A DNA stretch of 64,000 bases from Sinomonas cellulolyticus (GTDB lineage Bacteria > Actinomycetota > Actinomycetes > Actinomycetales > Micrococcaceae), in assembly GCF_014656475.1 (NCBI RefSeq), contig NZ_BNCM01000003.1, positions 62,001-126,000 of the forward strand. The letters are read 5' to 3'. How positions within the stretch are numbered: the first letter of the stretch is position 1; the number at the start of each line of letters is the position of its first letter. Below the pieces are notes generated by a model. That model saw only the letters and a program-made list of their open reading frames with translations, was not told the origin of the DNA and searched no databases. The translations under genes were made by a program, and so were the position numbers. This document shows positions 45,207 to 54,809 of the stretch, piece after piece.

Positions 45207-45619
45207 TGCTTCTTCCGGACGAGGCGGGTGGCGCTCCAGTCCTTCGAGACGCCGACCGATGAAGTCGAATGCAGACCGGCGGTGGGCGCGGACTCCTGCA
45301 CATCCACGGGCCGCACATGGCCCTCGCGCCCCTGCTTGGGCGTCAGGAGCCACAGGACACCGGATTCATTGAGGGTCGTCTGGGCATCCACGAGCATGTC
45401 GACCAGGTCGCCGTCGTCGTCGCGCCACCACACGATCACCCCGTCGACGACGTCGTGGTCCTCTTCGTCGAGAAGTTCGGAGCCGACAGCCTCCTCGATG
45501 GCGTCCCGCAGTCCGAAGTCCACATCCTCGTCGTACCCGAATTCCTGGATCAGGTCTCCGTCCTTGAAACCCAGTCGCGCCGCCACGTTGCTGTCCGCGG
45601 CGGTGTCGGTCTCGCCCAC
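45203..45619 (-). CDS. DUF3052 family protein
   Basis: 138-aa soluble protein of a family restricted to actinobacteria and found beside aceE (Rv2239c-like). The conserved LGFKDGDLIQEFGYDEDVD and LDEEDHDVVDGVIVWWRDDDGDL segments are present; the protein is strongly acidic. A 25-residue tail with RPVDVQESAPTAGL follows. The GTG start has GAGGAGAGGAC upstream. It is translationally coupled to ahpE. Function unknown; a link with the response to thiol or metabolic stress is only contextual. Confidence 0.9.
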   Translation of the reverse strand: MGETDTAADSNVAARLGFKDGDLIQEFGYDEDVDFGLRDAIEEAVGSELLDEEDHDVVDGVIVWWRDDDGDLVDMLVDAQTTLNESGVLWLLTPKQGREGHVRPVDVQESAPTAGLHSTSSVGVSKDWSATRLVRKKQ

Positions 45620-46061
45620 GTCCTCTCCTCCTCGTGTATGCCCCCGTCGGAGGGCCGCGTCCGGCGCCCTGCCGGCGCCCCCTTCCGGGAGCTCCTTCAG
45701 GACGGCGGCCTGGGCTCGAGTCGACTGAGGCTCCGTCTGGCGCCGAATTACTGAGGCGCACTGTAGCTATAAGCCAACTACGTTTGCGGCGCCGCTTCAA
45801 GCAGGAACGGCACGGACGGCCCGATACCGGGGACGTACGGCGGTTTTCTCCCCGCCATGAGAGCAGTCACACAGCGGCCATCGGCTAACTACCCCCGCCC
45901 GCACGCGGCTAGAGTGGCGTGTGAGTGCCAGCTGGCCAGAAGAACCCTGGACCTGCCCGGCCCTCGCAGCACCAACGGCCCTGCACGCAGGGCACCGTGA
46001 CGAGACTGCCCGCTGCCGGCTGCCACCAGCTCCGGCCTCCGGGCTCGAAGAGAGGTTGGAC
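45620..46061. other. 442-bp divergent intergenic region between DUF3052 and aceE
   Basis: No convincing gene is seen on either strand. An AT-richer patch at 45748-45785 holds TACAGT- and TATAAG-like hexamers. TAGAGT at 45910-45915 is a possible aceE -10, which would give a leader of about 140 nt. A small inverted repeat GGCGCC-N4-GGCGCC lies near 45663-45678. Neither promoter is assigned firmly. Confidence 0.5.
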
Positions 46062-48803
46062 GTGTCTGTAGGAGAGGAAACCTCGCACATCCTCAGTGGC
46101 CTGACGAATCAGCTGCCGGACCGCGATCCCGAAGAGACGAGCGAGTGGGTTGAGTCTCTTGACTCCCTGATCGAAGAGCAGGGCACGGAGCGCGCGCAGT
46201 ACATCATGCGCAGCCTCCTCCAGCGCGCGGGTTCGAGAAGCGTCGGCGTCCCCATGGTCACGACGACTGACTTCGTGAACACCATCCCCGCGGACCAGGA
46301 GCCGGAGTACCCCGGCAACGAGGAGTTCGAGCGGCGGTACCGCGCCTACATGCGCTGGAATGCCGCCATCATGGTCCACCGGGCGCAGAGGCCCGGCGTG
46401 GGCGTGGGCGGGCACATCTCCACCTACGCCGGTGCGGCGACGCTCTACGAAGTGGGCTTCAACAATTTCTTCCGGGGCAAGGACCACCCGGGCGGCGGCG
46501 ACCAGGTGTTCTTCCAGGGCCACGCCTCCCCCGGCATGTACGCGCGCGCGTTCATGGAAGGGCGTCTGGGCGAGGAGGACCTCGACGGGTTCCGCCAGGA
46601 GAAGTCCCGCGAGGGCCACGCCCTCTCCTCCTACCCCCACCCCCGGATGATGCCGGAGTTCTGGGAGTTCCCCACGGTCTCGATGGGGATCGGCCCGATG
46701 AACGCGATCTACCAGGCCCAGACGAACCGGTACCTGCACAACCGCGGAATCAAGGACACCTCGGACCAGCACGTGTGGGCCTTCCTCGGTGACGGCGAGA
46801 TGGACGAGCCCGAGAGCCGCGGCCTGCTCCAGCTCGCCGCGAACGAGAACCTGGACAACCTCACGTTCGTCATCAACTGCAACCTCCAGCGCCTCGACGG
46901 CCCGGTCCGCGGCAACGGCAAGATCATCCAGGAGCTCGAGGCGTTCTTCCGCGGCGCGGGCTGGAACGTCATCAAGGTCATCTGGGGCCGCGAGTGGGAT
47001 GACCTGCTCGCACGCGATGACAACAACCAGCTTGTGAAGATCATGAACGAGACCCTGGACGGCGACTACCAGACCTATAAGGCCGAGTCCGGCGGGTTTG
47101 TCCGGGACCACTTCTTCGGCAAGACGCCCGAGACCAAGGAGCTCGTCGCGGACCTGACGGACGAGCAGATCTGGAACCTCAAGCGCGGCGGCCACGACTA
47201 CTGGAAGGTCTACGCCGCCTACAAGGCCGCCACCGAGTTCAAGGGCAAGCCGTCGGTCGTGCTCGCGATGACTGTCAAGGGCTACGGGCTCGGGACGCAC
47301 TTCGAGGGCCGCAATGCGACCCACCAGATGAAGAAGATGACGCTGCAGGACCTCAAGGACTTCCGCGACCACCTGCGCATCCCGATCAGCGACGAGCAGC
47401 TCGAGGCCGACCCGTACCAGCCCCCGTACTACCACCCCGGGTTCGACGCCCCGGAGATCCAGTACATGATGCAGCGGCGCAAGGAGCTGGGCGGGTTCCT
47501 CCCCGAGCGGCGCGTCCAGCCCGAGGCGATCACGCTGCCGGCGGAGAAGTCCTTCGAGGTGGCCAAGCGCGGCTCGGGCAAGCAGCAGGCGGCGACGACG
47601 ATGGCGTTCGTACGGCTGCTGAAGGACCTCATGCGGGACAAGGAGTTCGGCAAGCGGGTTGTCCCGATCGTCCCGGACGAGGCACGGACGTTCGGCATGG
47701 ACGCGTTCTTCCCGACCGCCAAGATCTACAACCCCAAGGGCCAGAACTACCTCTCGGTGGACCGGGACCTGGTCCTGGCCTACAAGGAGTCCCCGGAGGG
47801 GCAGATCCTGCACGCGGGGATCAACGAGGCCGGGTCCGTCGCTGCGTTCACCGCCGCGGGCACGTCCTACGCGACCCACGGCGAGACCCTCGTGCCGGTG
47901 TACGTGTTCTACTCGATGTTCGGCTTCCAGCGCACCGGCGACGGCCTCTGGGCCGCGGCGGACCAGATGGCCCGCGGCTTCGTGATCGGCGCCACGGCGG
48001 GACGGACAACCCTGACCGGTGAGGGCACGCAGCACGCGGACGGCCACTCGCCCATCCTCGCCTCGACGAACCCCGCGGTCGTCAGCTACGACCCGGCCTA
48101 CGGCTACGAGATCGGCCACATCGTCAAGGACGGCCTCGAGCGCATGTACGGCGGGAAGCACCCGGATCCGAACGTCATGTACTACCTCACGGTGTACAAC
48201 GAGCCGATCGTCCAGCCCGCGGAGCCCGAGGAGCTCGACGTCGAGGGCGTGCTGAAGGGCATCTACCTGCTCGCCCCCGCGAAGATCGACGGACCGCGGA
48301 CGCAGCTGCTCGCGTCCGGCGTGGCCGTGCCGTGGGCACTCGAGGCCCAGCAGATCCTCGCCGAGGAGTGGGGCGTCTCGGCCGATGTGTGGAGCGTGAC
48401 GTCCTGGACCGAGCTGCGCCGCGACGGTCTGGCCGCCGAGGAGGAGGCGTTCCTCAACCCCGGCCAGGAGCCGCGCGTGCCCTTCGTCACCCAGCAGATG
48501 GCGGGTGCCACCGGGCCGATCGTGGCTGTCACGGACTACATGAAGGCCGTGCCGGACCAGATCCGCCAGTTCCTGCCGAACGAGTTCGCCACGCTCGGTG
48601 CCGACGACTTCGGATTCGCCGACACCCGCGCGGCCGCACGCAGGTACTTCCACATCGACGCCCACTCGGTCGTCGTGCGGGCGCTGCAGATGCTCGCGCG
48701 GCGGGGCGAGGTCGACGCCGATGCCCCGCGGCAGGCGTTCGAGCGGTACCAGCTCCTGGACGTCAACGCGGGAACAACCGGAAACGCGGGCGGCGAGAGC
48801 TAG
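46062..48803 (+). CDS. aceE: pyruvate dehydrogenase E1 component, homodimeric type
   Basis: Thiamine-diphosphate enzyme of 913 aa that decarboxylates pyruvate and passes the acetyl group to E2, supplying acetyl-CoA. The ThDP/Mg motif [10 protein letters not shown]...NCN lies near residue 245, with [20 protein letters not shown] and [17 protein letters not shown] near 110-160, all typical of AceE. The GTG at 46062 ([11 protein letters not shown]) is preceded by AGAGAGG; a frame open from 45921 lacks the family N-terminus. fasR and the fatty-acid genes follow, placing acetyl-CoA supply beside its use. Confidence 0.95.
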   Translation: MSVGEETSHILSGLTNQLPDRDPEETSEWVESLDSLIEEQGTERAQYIMRSLLQRAGSRSVGVPMVTTTDFVNTIPADQEPEYPGNEEFERRYRAYMRWNAAIMVHRAQRPGVGVGGHISTYAGAATLYEVGFNNFFRGKDHPGGGDQVFFQGHASPGMYARAFMEGRLGEEDLDGFRQEKSREGHALSSYPHPRMMPEFWEFPTVSMGIGPMNAIYQAQTNRYLHNRGIKDTSDQHVWAFLGDGEMDEPESRGLLQLAANENLDNLTFVINCNLQRLDGPVRGNGKIIQELEAFFRGAGWNVIKVIWGREWDDLLARDDNNQLVKIMNETLDGDYQTYKAESGGFVRDHFFGKTPETKELVADLTDEQIWNLKRGGHDYWKVYAAYKAATEFKGKPSVVLAMTVKGYGLGTHFEGRNATHQMKKMTLQDLKDFRDHLRIPISDEQLEADPYQPPYYHPGFDAPEIQYMMQRRKELGGFLPERRVQPEAITLPAEKSFEVAKRGSGKQQAATTMAFVRLLKDLMRDKEFGKRVVPIVPDEARTFGMDAFFPTAKIYNPKGQNYLSVDRDLVLAYKESPEGQILHAGINEAGSVAAFTAAGTSYATHGETLVPVYVFYSMFGFQRTGDGLWAAADQMARGFVIGATAGRTTLTGEGTQHADGHSPILASTNPAVVSYDPAYGYEIGHIVKDGLERMYGGKHPDPNVMYYLTVYNEPIVQPAEPEELDVEGVLKGIYLLAPAKIDGPRTQLLASGVAVPWALEAQQILAEEWGVSADVWSVTSWTELRRDGLAAEEEAFLNPGQEPRVPFVTQQMAGATGPIVAVTDYMKAVPDQIRQFLPNEFATLGADDFGFADTRAAARRYFHIDAHSVVVRALQMLARRGEVDADAPRQAFERYQLLDVNAGTTGNAGGES

Positions 48804-48852
48804 TCCCCGCAGCAGGACGACGGAGGCCGCCGTCCCGCCCGCCACCGCATGA

Positions 48853-48889
48853 GACGGCGGCGCGTCCCACTCAGGGAGGCGCCGCCGTC
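48853..48889 (+). terminator. terminator hairpin after aceE
   Basis: An 11-bp stem (GACGGCGGCGC with GCGCCGCCGTC), extended by GTCCC/GGGAG across a 5-nt loop, followed by GCGCTTTCT. It lies 49 bp after the aceE stop. Confidence 0.75.
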
Positions 48890-48991
48890 GCGCTTTCTGC
48901 GCTTCCCCCGGCGCCGCGCGTGTGGCCCAGCCCACGGGCCCTTGTAGCCTTCACACAAAAGCCGCTGGTCCGGCTCGCTATGCTCATGTCC

Positions 48992-50230
48992 ATGGCACAG
49001 CCACAGAAGTCCCCCGGCGGTGCGGCCACCGGCAAGCTCACCATCTCCCCGGCGAAGGCGGAGACCGTCAAGAAGCTCCGCGCCAACGTCGGCCAGCTCT
49101 CCACGACGACCATGCGCGAGCTCGACCGCTCGCTGCCGTGGTACTCCCGCCTCAGCGCGGACGAGCGTTCGGCACTGGGCCTCGTGGCGCAGAACGGGAT
49201 TGCCGCGTTCGTCACGTGGTACGAGCGGCCCACGCTGCCCACCTGGATCCTCTCGGACGTCTTCGGTGCCGCGCCCACCGAGCTGACCCGTTCGATCAGC
49301 CTGCAGAAGGCCCTCCAGCTCATCAGGATCGTGGTGGAGACGGTCGAGGACCAGGTCCCCCACCTCGCGCCGGAGGAGGACCAGCCGGCCCTCCGCGAGG
49401 CCGTGCTGCGCTACTCCCGGGAGGTGGCCTTCGCGGCCGCGGACGTGTACGCGCGCGCCGCGGAGACGCGGGGCTCGTGGGACACGCGGCTCGAAGCCCT
49501 GATCGTCGACGCCATCCTGCGCGCCGAGAACACCGACGCCCTGCGCTCCCGCATCGCGGCCCTCGGCTGGCGCGCACAGGAGCGCTTCATGGTCGTGGTC
49601 GGCTCTTCGCCGCTGGAGCCGAGCCCCACCTATGTGGGCGAGCTGCGGCGGGCGGCCGGGCGGTACGCGCAGGACGCGCTCGTGGGGATCCAAGGCGACC
49701 GCCTCATCCTCATCCTCGGCGGGCTGCACGACGCGCAGCAGGCCGTGACGCGGCTCGCCGAGCTGTTCGCGCCCGGTCCGGTGGTGTACGGCCCCGAAGC
49801 GGCGACGCTCACCGACGCGAGCGCGTCCGCCCAGGCGGCCTTCGCCGGACTCTCCGCCGCACGCGCCTGGCCCAATGCACCCCGGCCCGTCTCAGCGGAC
49901 GACCTGCTCCCCGAACGCGTCGTCGCAGGGGACGATGCCGCGCGGAGGGCCCTGATCCAGAAGATCTACCGCCCCCTCGCGGCCGCTTCGAATGGGCTCG
50001 TGGAGACCCTCAGCGCGTACATCGAGCTCGGCCACTCCCTCGAGGCGACGGCCCGTGAGCTCTTCGTCCACGCCAACACAGTGCGCTACCGCCTGCGCCG
50101 GGTCTGCGACGTCACGGGCTGGGACCCGCTGATCCCCCGCGAGGCCTTCGTCCTCCAGACGGCGCTCGTCGTGGGACGCTTGGCGGCTCCGCCCAAGCAG
50201 CCGCCGGAGCGGCACCCGCAGCGCCCGTAA
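48992..50230 (+). CDS. fasR: PucR-type transcriptional regulator FasR of fatty-acid synthesis
   Basis: 412-aa regulator. The C-terminal PucR helix-turn-helix is clear (SLEATARELFVHANTVRYRL, about residues 350-370), preceded by a GGDEF-like/central domain. Its place directly ahead of fabD-fabH-acpP-fabF is that of Streptomyces FasR, which activates the fab operon. TATGCT lies 7 nt upstream of the ATG at 48992, suggesting a leaderless start; in-frame ATGs at 48986 and 48980 are alternatives. An inverted repeat between fasR and fabD could be its target. The identity rests on family and synteny. Confidence 0.9.
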   Translation: MAQPQKSPGGAATGKLTISPAKAETVKKLRANVGQLSTTTMRELDRSLPWYSRLSADERSALGLVAQNGIAAFVTWYERPTLPTWILSDVFGAAPTELTRSISLQKALQLIRIVVETVEDQVPHLAPEEDQPALREAVLRYSREVAFAAADVYARAAETRGSWDTRLEALIVDAILRAENTDALRSRIAALGWRAQERFMVVVGSSPLEPSPTYVGELRRAAGRYAQDALVGIQGDRLILILGGLHDAQQAVTRLAELFAPGPVVYGPEAATLTDASASAQAAFAGLSAARAWPNAPRPVSADDLLPERVVAGDDAARRALIQKIYRPLAAASNGLVETLSAYIELGHSLEATARELFVHANTVRYRLRRVCDVTGWDPLIPREAFVLQTALVVGRLAAPPKQPPERHPQRP

Positions 50231-50254
50231 TGGCAAGGTCCTTACCTGACGTGG

Positions 50255-50271
50255 TTGTAGACTTCCTACAA
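50255..50271 (+). promoter_or_regulatory. inverted repeat TTGTAG-N5-CTACAA and -10 upstream of fabD
   Basis: Perfect 6-bp arms 69 bp upstream of the fabD start. The overlapping TAGACT (50258-50263) is a good -10, so the repeat covers the promoter. It is a plausible site for FasR or another fatty-acid regulator; which protein binds is unknown. Confidence 0.45.
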
Positions 50272-50339
50272 ACGGCGCTCGGGAGGTTGGTGTGCGCACC
50301 CTCCGCTCCCACGCGCCCCGATTTGGAAAGCTTGGTCAC

Positions 50340-51293
50340 GTGCTAGCAATTGTCTGCCCTGGACAGGGCTCGCAGACCCCGGGGTTCCTCGCGCCGTGGC
50401 TCGATCTGCCCGCTGTCGCCGATCGGCTCGGCGCACTCGGCGAGGCGGTCGGTCTCGACCTCGTGGCCCATGGGACCACCTCGGATGAGGAGACGATCAA
50501 GGACACCGCCGTCGCCCAGCCGCTCATCGTCGCTGCCGGCCTGGTGACCGCGGAGTCGATGTTCGACGCCGCGCTGTCCGACCTGCCGGTGGTCCTCGCC
50601 GGGCACTCCGTCGGTGAGATCACGGCCTCCGCCCTCGCCGGAGTGCTCAGCGCCGAGGATGCTATGCGCTTCGTGGGCGTGCGGGCCCGGGCCATGGCGC
50701 GCGCCGCCGCCGTCACACCGACCGGCATGAGCGCCGTCGTGGGCGGCGACCGGGACGAGGTCCTCGCCGCGATCGCAGCGGCGGGCGCCGAACCCGCCAA
50801 CGTCAACGGCGGCGGCCAGATCGTCGCAGCCGGCACCTTCGAGCAGCTCAAGGCCCTCGCTGAGAATCCCCCCGCCAAGGCCCGCGTGATCCCCCTCAAG
50901 GTCGCGGGCGCCTTCCACACGCAGCACATGGCCCCCGCCGTCGCGGACCTCGAAGCGCTCCGGCCGGAGCTGACGGTCGGAGACCCGACGGTGCCGCTGC
51001 TGTCGAACCACGACGGCGCGCCGGTCGCCTCGGGCGAGGCCGCCGTCGCGAGCCTCATCGCGCAGGTCTCGCGGCCGGTCCGCTGGGACCTCTGCATGGA
51101 GACCCTCGTGTCGCAGGGCGTCACCGGAGTGATCGAGCTGGCCCCGGCGGGAACGCTGGTTGGCCTGGCCAAAAGGGGCATGCCGGGCGTGAAGACCGTT
51201 GCCGTCAAGACCCCTGCGGACGTCGATGCCGCCCTCGAACTGTTCGCCGCCGACGCAGAGGGCGACGCCGAGACCACCAAGGAGACGGTGTGA
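50340..51293 (+). CDS. fabD: malonyl-CoA:ACP transacylase
   Basis: Loads malonyl groups on acyl carrier protein for type II fatty-acid synthesis. 317 aa; nucleophile Ser90 in GHSVGE, catalytic histidine in AFHTQHM (His193), and oxyanion GQGSQ at residues 9-13. The GTG at 50340 starts VLAIVCPGQGSQ with GGAAAG 10 nt upstream; a frame open from 50292 would add 16 unusual residues. Its last codons overlap fabH (GTGTGAGC), so the two are translationally coupled. Confidence 0.96.
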   Translation: MLAIVCPGQGSQTPGFLAPWLDLPAVADRLGALGEAVGLDLVAHGTTSDEETIKDTAVAQPLIVAAGLVTAESMFDAALSDLPVVLAGHSVGEITASALAGVLSAEDAMRFVGVRARAMARAAAVTPTGMSAVVGGDRDEVLAAIAAAGAEPANVNGGGQIVAAGTFEQLKALAENPPAKARVIPLKVAGAFHTQHMAPAVADLEALRPELTVGDPTVPLLSNHDGAPVASGEAAVASLIAQVSRPVRWDLCMETLVSQGVTGVIELAPAGTLVGLAKRGMPGVKTVAVKTPADVDAALELFAADAEGDAETTKETV

Positions 51294-52351
51294 GCACCCC
51301 GACCATCAAGCAGCATGAGGCCCACGAGCACGCGCGCATCCTCGGGATCGGCGGCTACCGCCCCTCCGTCATCGTCACGAACGACGACGTGTGCCAGTGG
51401 ATCGACTCGTCCGACGAGTGGATCCGGCAGCGCACGGGAATCGTGACCCGTCGCCGCGCCCCCGAGGACGTCAGCGTGCTGGACATGGCCGAAGGCGCCT
51501 CGCGCGAGGCGCTCGCGTCAGCCGGGATCGACGCCTCCCAGCTGGGCGCCGTCATCGTCTCGACCGTCTCGCACCCCTACGCGACCCCCTCTGCGGCCGC
51601 CGCGCTTGCCGACCGCCTCGGAGCGACCCCCGCGCCCGCCTACGACATCTCGGCCGCCTGCGCCGGCTACTGCTATGGGATCGCCCAGGGCGACGCCCTC
51701 GTGCGTGCCGGCACTGCCGACTACGTCCTCGTGGTCGGTGCCGAGAAGCTCAGCGACTTCATCGACAACACCGAGCGCAGCATCTCGTTCCTGCTCGGCG
51801 ACGGCGCGGGCGCCGTCGTGATCGGCCCCTCCGACACGCCGGGCATCGGCCGGTCGGTGTGGGGCTCCGACGGCAGCAAGTGGAGCACGATCGGCATGAC
51901 CCATTCGCTCCTCGACGTGCGGGACCTCTCTGAGGAAGCCGAGCGCAACGGCGCGAGCAACGCCGCCGCGGTCCTCGGGACCGAGGCCAAGATCTGGCCG
52001 ACCCTGCGCCAGGACGGGCAGAGCGTGTTCCGCTGGGCCGTGTGGGAGATGGCGAAGGTGGCCAAGCGGGCCCTCGAGGCCGCCGGGATCGAGCCGGAGG
52101 ACCTCGGAGCCTTCATCCCGCACCAGGCGAACATGCGGATCATCGACGAGATGGTCAAGCAGCTGAAGCTGCCCGAGACCGTGCTCGTCGGCCGCGACAT
52201 CGCCGAGTCCGGGAACACTTCCGCGGCATCCATTCCGCTTGCCACGATCCGCCTGCTCGAAGAGCACCCCGAGCTCCACGGCAAGCTGGCCCTGCAGATC
52301 GGATTCGGCGCCGGGCTCGTCTTCGGCGCGCAGGTTGTGACCCTCCCCTGA
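51290..52351 (+). CDS. fabH: 3-oxoacyl-ACP synthase III
   Basis: Starts each fatty-acid chain by condensing a primer acyl-CoA (acetyl or branched-chain) with malonyl-ACP. 353 aa with the catalytic triad Cys124 (SAACAGYCYG), His278 (PHQANM) and Asn309 (SGNTSAAS). A 15-residue His/Glu-rich N-terminal extension precedes the core. The GTG overlaps the fabD stop by 4 nt. Anteiso/iso primers are typical for this group of actinobacteria, but substrate choice is not readable here. Confidence 0.96.
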   Translation: MSTPTIKQHEAHEHARILGIGGYRPSVIVTNDDVCQWIDSSDEWIRQRTGIVTRRRAPEDVSVLDMAEGASREALASAGIDASQLGAVIVSTVSHPYATPSAAAALADRLGATPAPAYDISAACAGYCYGIAQGDALVRAGTADYVLVVGAEKLSDFIDNTERSISFLLGDGAGAVVIGPSDTPGIGRSVWGSDGSKWSTIGMTHSLLDVRDLSEEAERNGASNAAAVLGTEAKIWPTLRQDGQSVFRWAVWEMAKVAKRALEAAGIEPEDLGAFIPHQANMRIIDEMVKQLKLPETVLVGRDIAESGNTSAASIPLATIRLLEEHPELHGKLALQIGFGAGLVFGAQVVTLP

Positions 52352-52455
52352 TGACCATGGCCCACCCGGAACCGGGAGGGCCGCGACCAGGCCGCGGATC
52401 ACGCGGCTGGACCCCTGATCCGGCGGACCGCCGGGAACCAAGAGAAGGAGCCGAC

Positions 52456-52701
52456 ATGGCAACGAACGAAGAGATCCTCGCCGGTCTGGCCGAGATCGTC
52501 AACGAGGAGACGGGCCTGGCCACGGACGCGGTCCAGATGGACAAGTCCTTCACCGACGACCTCGACATCGACTCGATCTCGATGATGACCATCGTGGTCA
52601 ACGCCGAGGAGAAGTTCGGCGTCCGCATCCCGGATGAGGAAGTCAAGAACCTCACCACCGTGGGCGACGCGGTCGACTTCATCGCCAAGGCCCAGGCCTA
52701 G
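52456..52701 (+). CDS. acpP: acyl carrier protein
   Basis: 81-aa acidic carrier. Ser40 in LDIDSIS is the 4'-phosphopantetheine site (DSI instead of the common DSL). AGAAGGAG lies 6 nt upstream of the ATG. A frame open from 52042 in the same phase is only read-through of the fabH antisense-like frame. It lies between fabH and fabF as in other actinobacterial fab operons. Confidence 0.96.
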   Translation: MATNEEILAGLAEIVNEETGLATDAVQMDKSFTDDLDIDSISMMTIVVNAEEKFGVRIPDEEVKNLTTVGDAVDFIAKAQA

Positions 52702-52796
52702 TCGCGGCCTCCACGGCGGCCGGCGCCCACGCGCCGGCCGCCGACTGTTTCCGCCAGCCCCGCTGGCACGACGAGCACAGACGAAAGTAGCGAAGC

Positions 52797-54032
52797 ATGG
52801 CGCGCAAAGTTGTTGTGACCGGCCTCGGTGCCACGACGCCAATCGGCGGCGATGTCCCGACGCTGTGGCAGAACGCCCTCAAGGGCGTCTCCGGTGTCCG
52901 CAGGCTCACCGACGACTGGGTGGAGCAGTACGAGCTGCCGGTCAAGATTGCCGCCAAGCTGTCCAACCCTGCTGAGGAAGTCCTCAGCCGCGTTGAGATG
53001 AAGCGCATGGATCCCTCCACCCAGTACGGCGTCATCGCCGCACGGGAAGCGTGGAAGGACTCCGGCATCGAGGAGATCGACCACGACCGCCTCGCCGTAG
53101 CCTTCGCCACGGGCATCGGCGGCGTCTGGACCCTGCTCAACGGCTGGGACACCCTCAAGGAGAAGGGGCCCCGCCGCGTCCTGCCGATGACCGTACCGAT
53201 GCTCATGCCCAACGGCGTGGCCGCTGCAGTGAGCCTCGACCTCGGCGCGCGGGCCGGTGCGCACACCCCTGTCTCCGCCTGCGCCTCGGGTACCGAGGCC
53301 ATGGCCGTGGGGCAGGAGCTCATCCGCTCTGGAAAGGCTGATGTCGTGGTGGTGGGCGGCGCAGAGGCCGCCATCCATCCCATGCCGCTCGCCTCGTTCG
53401 CTGCCATGCAGGCGCTCTCCAAGCGCAACGACGATCCGGAGCACGCCTCGCGCCCGTACGACATTGACCGTGATGGCTTCGTCATGGGCGAGGGCGCGGG
53501 TGCCCTCGTGCTCGAGGCGGAGGACCATGCGCTGGCCCGTGGCGCGCGGATCTACGCGGAGCTTGCCGGGACGTCCGTCACCGCCGATGCCTACCACATC
53601 ACCGCTCCGGATCCCGAGGGCCTCGGGGCAACCCGCGCACTCAAGGCCGCAATGTTCGACGCCCGGGTCCAGCCCGAGGACGTTGTCCACGTCAACGCCC
53701 ACGCCACCTCCACCCCAGTGGGCGACAAGCCCGAGTACACGGCGCTGAAGGCGGCCCTCGGCAATCACGTCGACAACGTCGCCGTCTCGGCCACGAAGTC
53801 GCAGATGGGGCACCTGCTCGGCGCATCCGGCGCCGTCGAGGCGGTCCTGACCGTCCTCGCCGTCAAGGAGCGCCGTGCGCCCGCCACGATCAACCTCGAC
53901 CACCAGGACCCGGAGATCCCTCTCGACGTCGTGACGACCGCGCGGGACCTGCCTCAGGGCGACATCGTCGCCCTGAGCAACTCCTTCGGCTTCGGTGGCC
54001 ACAACGCGGTCATCGTGGTCCGCAACCACTGA
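52797..54032 (+). CDS. fabF: 3-oxoacyl-ACP synthase II
   Basis: Elongating condensing enzyme of 411 aa. Catalytic Cys162 (VSACASGTEAM), His302 (NAHATSTPVGD) and His339 (MGHLLGASG) are all present, plus the C-terminal NSFGFGGHNAV. ACGAAAG precedes the ATG. It is the last gene of the fasR-fabD-fabH-acpP-fabF cluster and is followed directly by a very strong terminator. Confidence 0.97.
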   Translation: MARKVVVTGLGATTPIGGDVPTLWQNALKGVSGVRRLTDDWVEQYELPVKIAAKLSNPAEEVLSRVEMKRMDPSTQYGVIAAREAWKDSGIEEIDHDRLAVAFATGIGGVWTLLNGWDTLKEKGPRRVLPMTVPMLMPNGVAAAVSLDLGARAGAHTPVSACASGTEAMAVGQELIRSGKADVVVVGGAEAAIHPMPLASFAAMQALSKRNDDPEHASRPYDIDRDGFVMGEGAGALVLEAEDHALARGARIYAELAGTSVTADAYHITAPDPEGLGATRALKAAMFDARVQPEDVVHVNAHATSTPVGDKPEYTALKAALGNHVDNVAVSATKSQMGHLLGASGAVEAVLTVLAVKERRAPATINLDHQDPEIPLDVVTTARDLPQGDIVALSNSFGFGGHNAVIVVRNH

Positions 54033-54042
54033 CCCACGCTTC

Positions 54043-54094
54043 GCGAGACGCGAGAGGGCCCGCCGTGCCGACGGCGGGCCCTCTCGCGTCTCGC
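54043..54094. terminator. bidirectional terminator after fabF
   Basis: A 23-bp perfect stem with a 6-nt loop (TGCCGA) lies 10 bp after the fabF stop and 30 bp from the convergent DUF3145 stop. It is the longest uninterrupted stem in the window with a normal loop. Confidence 0.9.
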
Positions 54095-54124
54095 AGGAGA
54101 AGCCGACGGAGGAATACGGCGGTT

Positions 54125-54628
54125 CTAGCCGACCCGGTGCAGCCAGCGGACGGGGGCGCCCTCGGCGGCATGGCGGAAGGGCTCGAGTTCCTCGTCCCAA
54201 GCCTCGCCGAGCGCGAGGGAGAGCTCGTGGTAGACGACCGTGGGATCACCTGCCCCGGCCTCGTACGCGTAGCGGATGCGGTCCTCGGAGACCACGATGT
54301 TCCCGTGGACGTCGGTCATGCCGTGGAAGATGCCGAGCTCGGGGGTGTGGGACCAGCGCGCCCCGTCCACTCCCGGGCTCGCCTCTTCCGTGACCTCGTA
54401 GCGCAGATGCGCCCAGCCGCGGAGCGCGGAAGCGAGCTGGGCGCCCGTTCCAGGTGCCCCAACCCAGGAGAATTCGGCACGGAACATCCCCGGAGCGGCT
54501 GGCTGAGCCGTCCAGTCGAGGTCCGTGCGCTTGTCGACCACCGAGCCGATGGCCCACTCGACGTGGGGGCACAGCGCGCTCGGTGCCGAGTGCACGAACA
54601 GCAGACCGCGGGTCTTCACTGCAGACAT
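54125..54628 (-). CDS. DUF3145 family protein
   Basis: 167-aa soluble protein of an actinobacteria-specific family found next to the fab genes. The conserved opening MSAVKTRGLLFVHSAPSAL and the LCPHVEWAIGSV, LRYEVTEEASPG and GNIVVSEDRIRYAYE segments are clear. The ATG at 54628 has GGAGG 6 nt upstream; an ATG four codons earlier is possible. Function unknown. Confidence 0.92.
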   Translation of the reverse strand: MSAVKTRGLLFVHSAPSALCPHVEWAIGSVVDKRTDLDWTAQPAAPGMFRAEFSWVGAPGTGAQLASALRGWAHLRYEVTEEASPGVDGARWSHTPELGIFHGMTDVHGNIVVSEDRIRYAYEAGAGDPTVVYHELSLALGEAWDEELEPFRHAAEGAPVRWLHRVG

Positions 54629-54809
54629 TCCATCCTCCATCGCTGTCGGTACGTCTTCCCCTACGACCGTCAGCCTGGCGGTGGCGCCGGCATCCTGCGG
54701 TGATGAAGTTGTCACAGACCCGGCGACGATGCGCCGGAGGCCTTGTCGCGACCATTCTGCCCGACGAGGTCACGATGCGCCAGTGCGCCTCACCTGCTGG
54801 CGCGACCTC

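Noticed and set aside
45909..48935. 1008-aa open frame opposite aceE
   Set aside because: Antisense shadow of aceE, low-complexity composition, no ribosome site.
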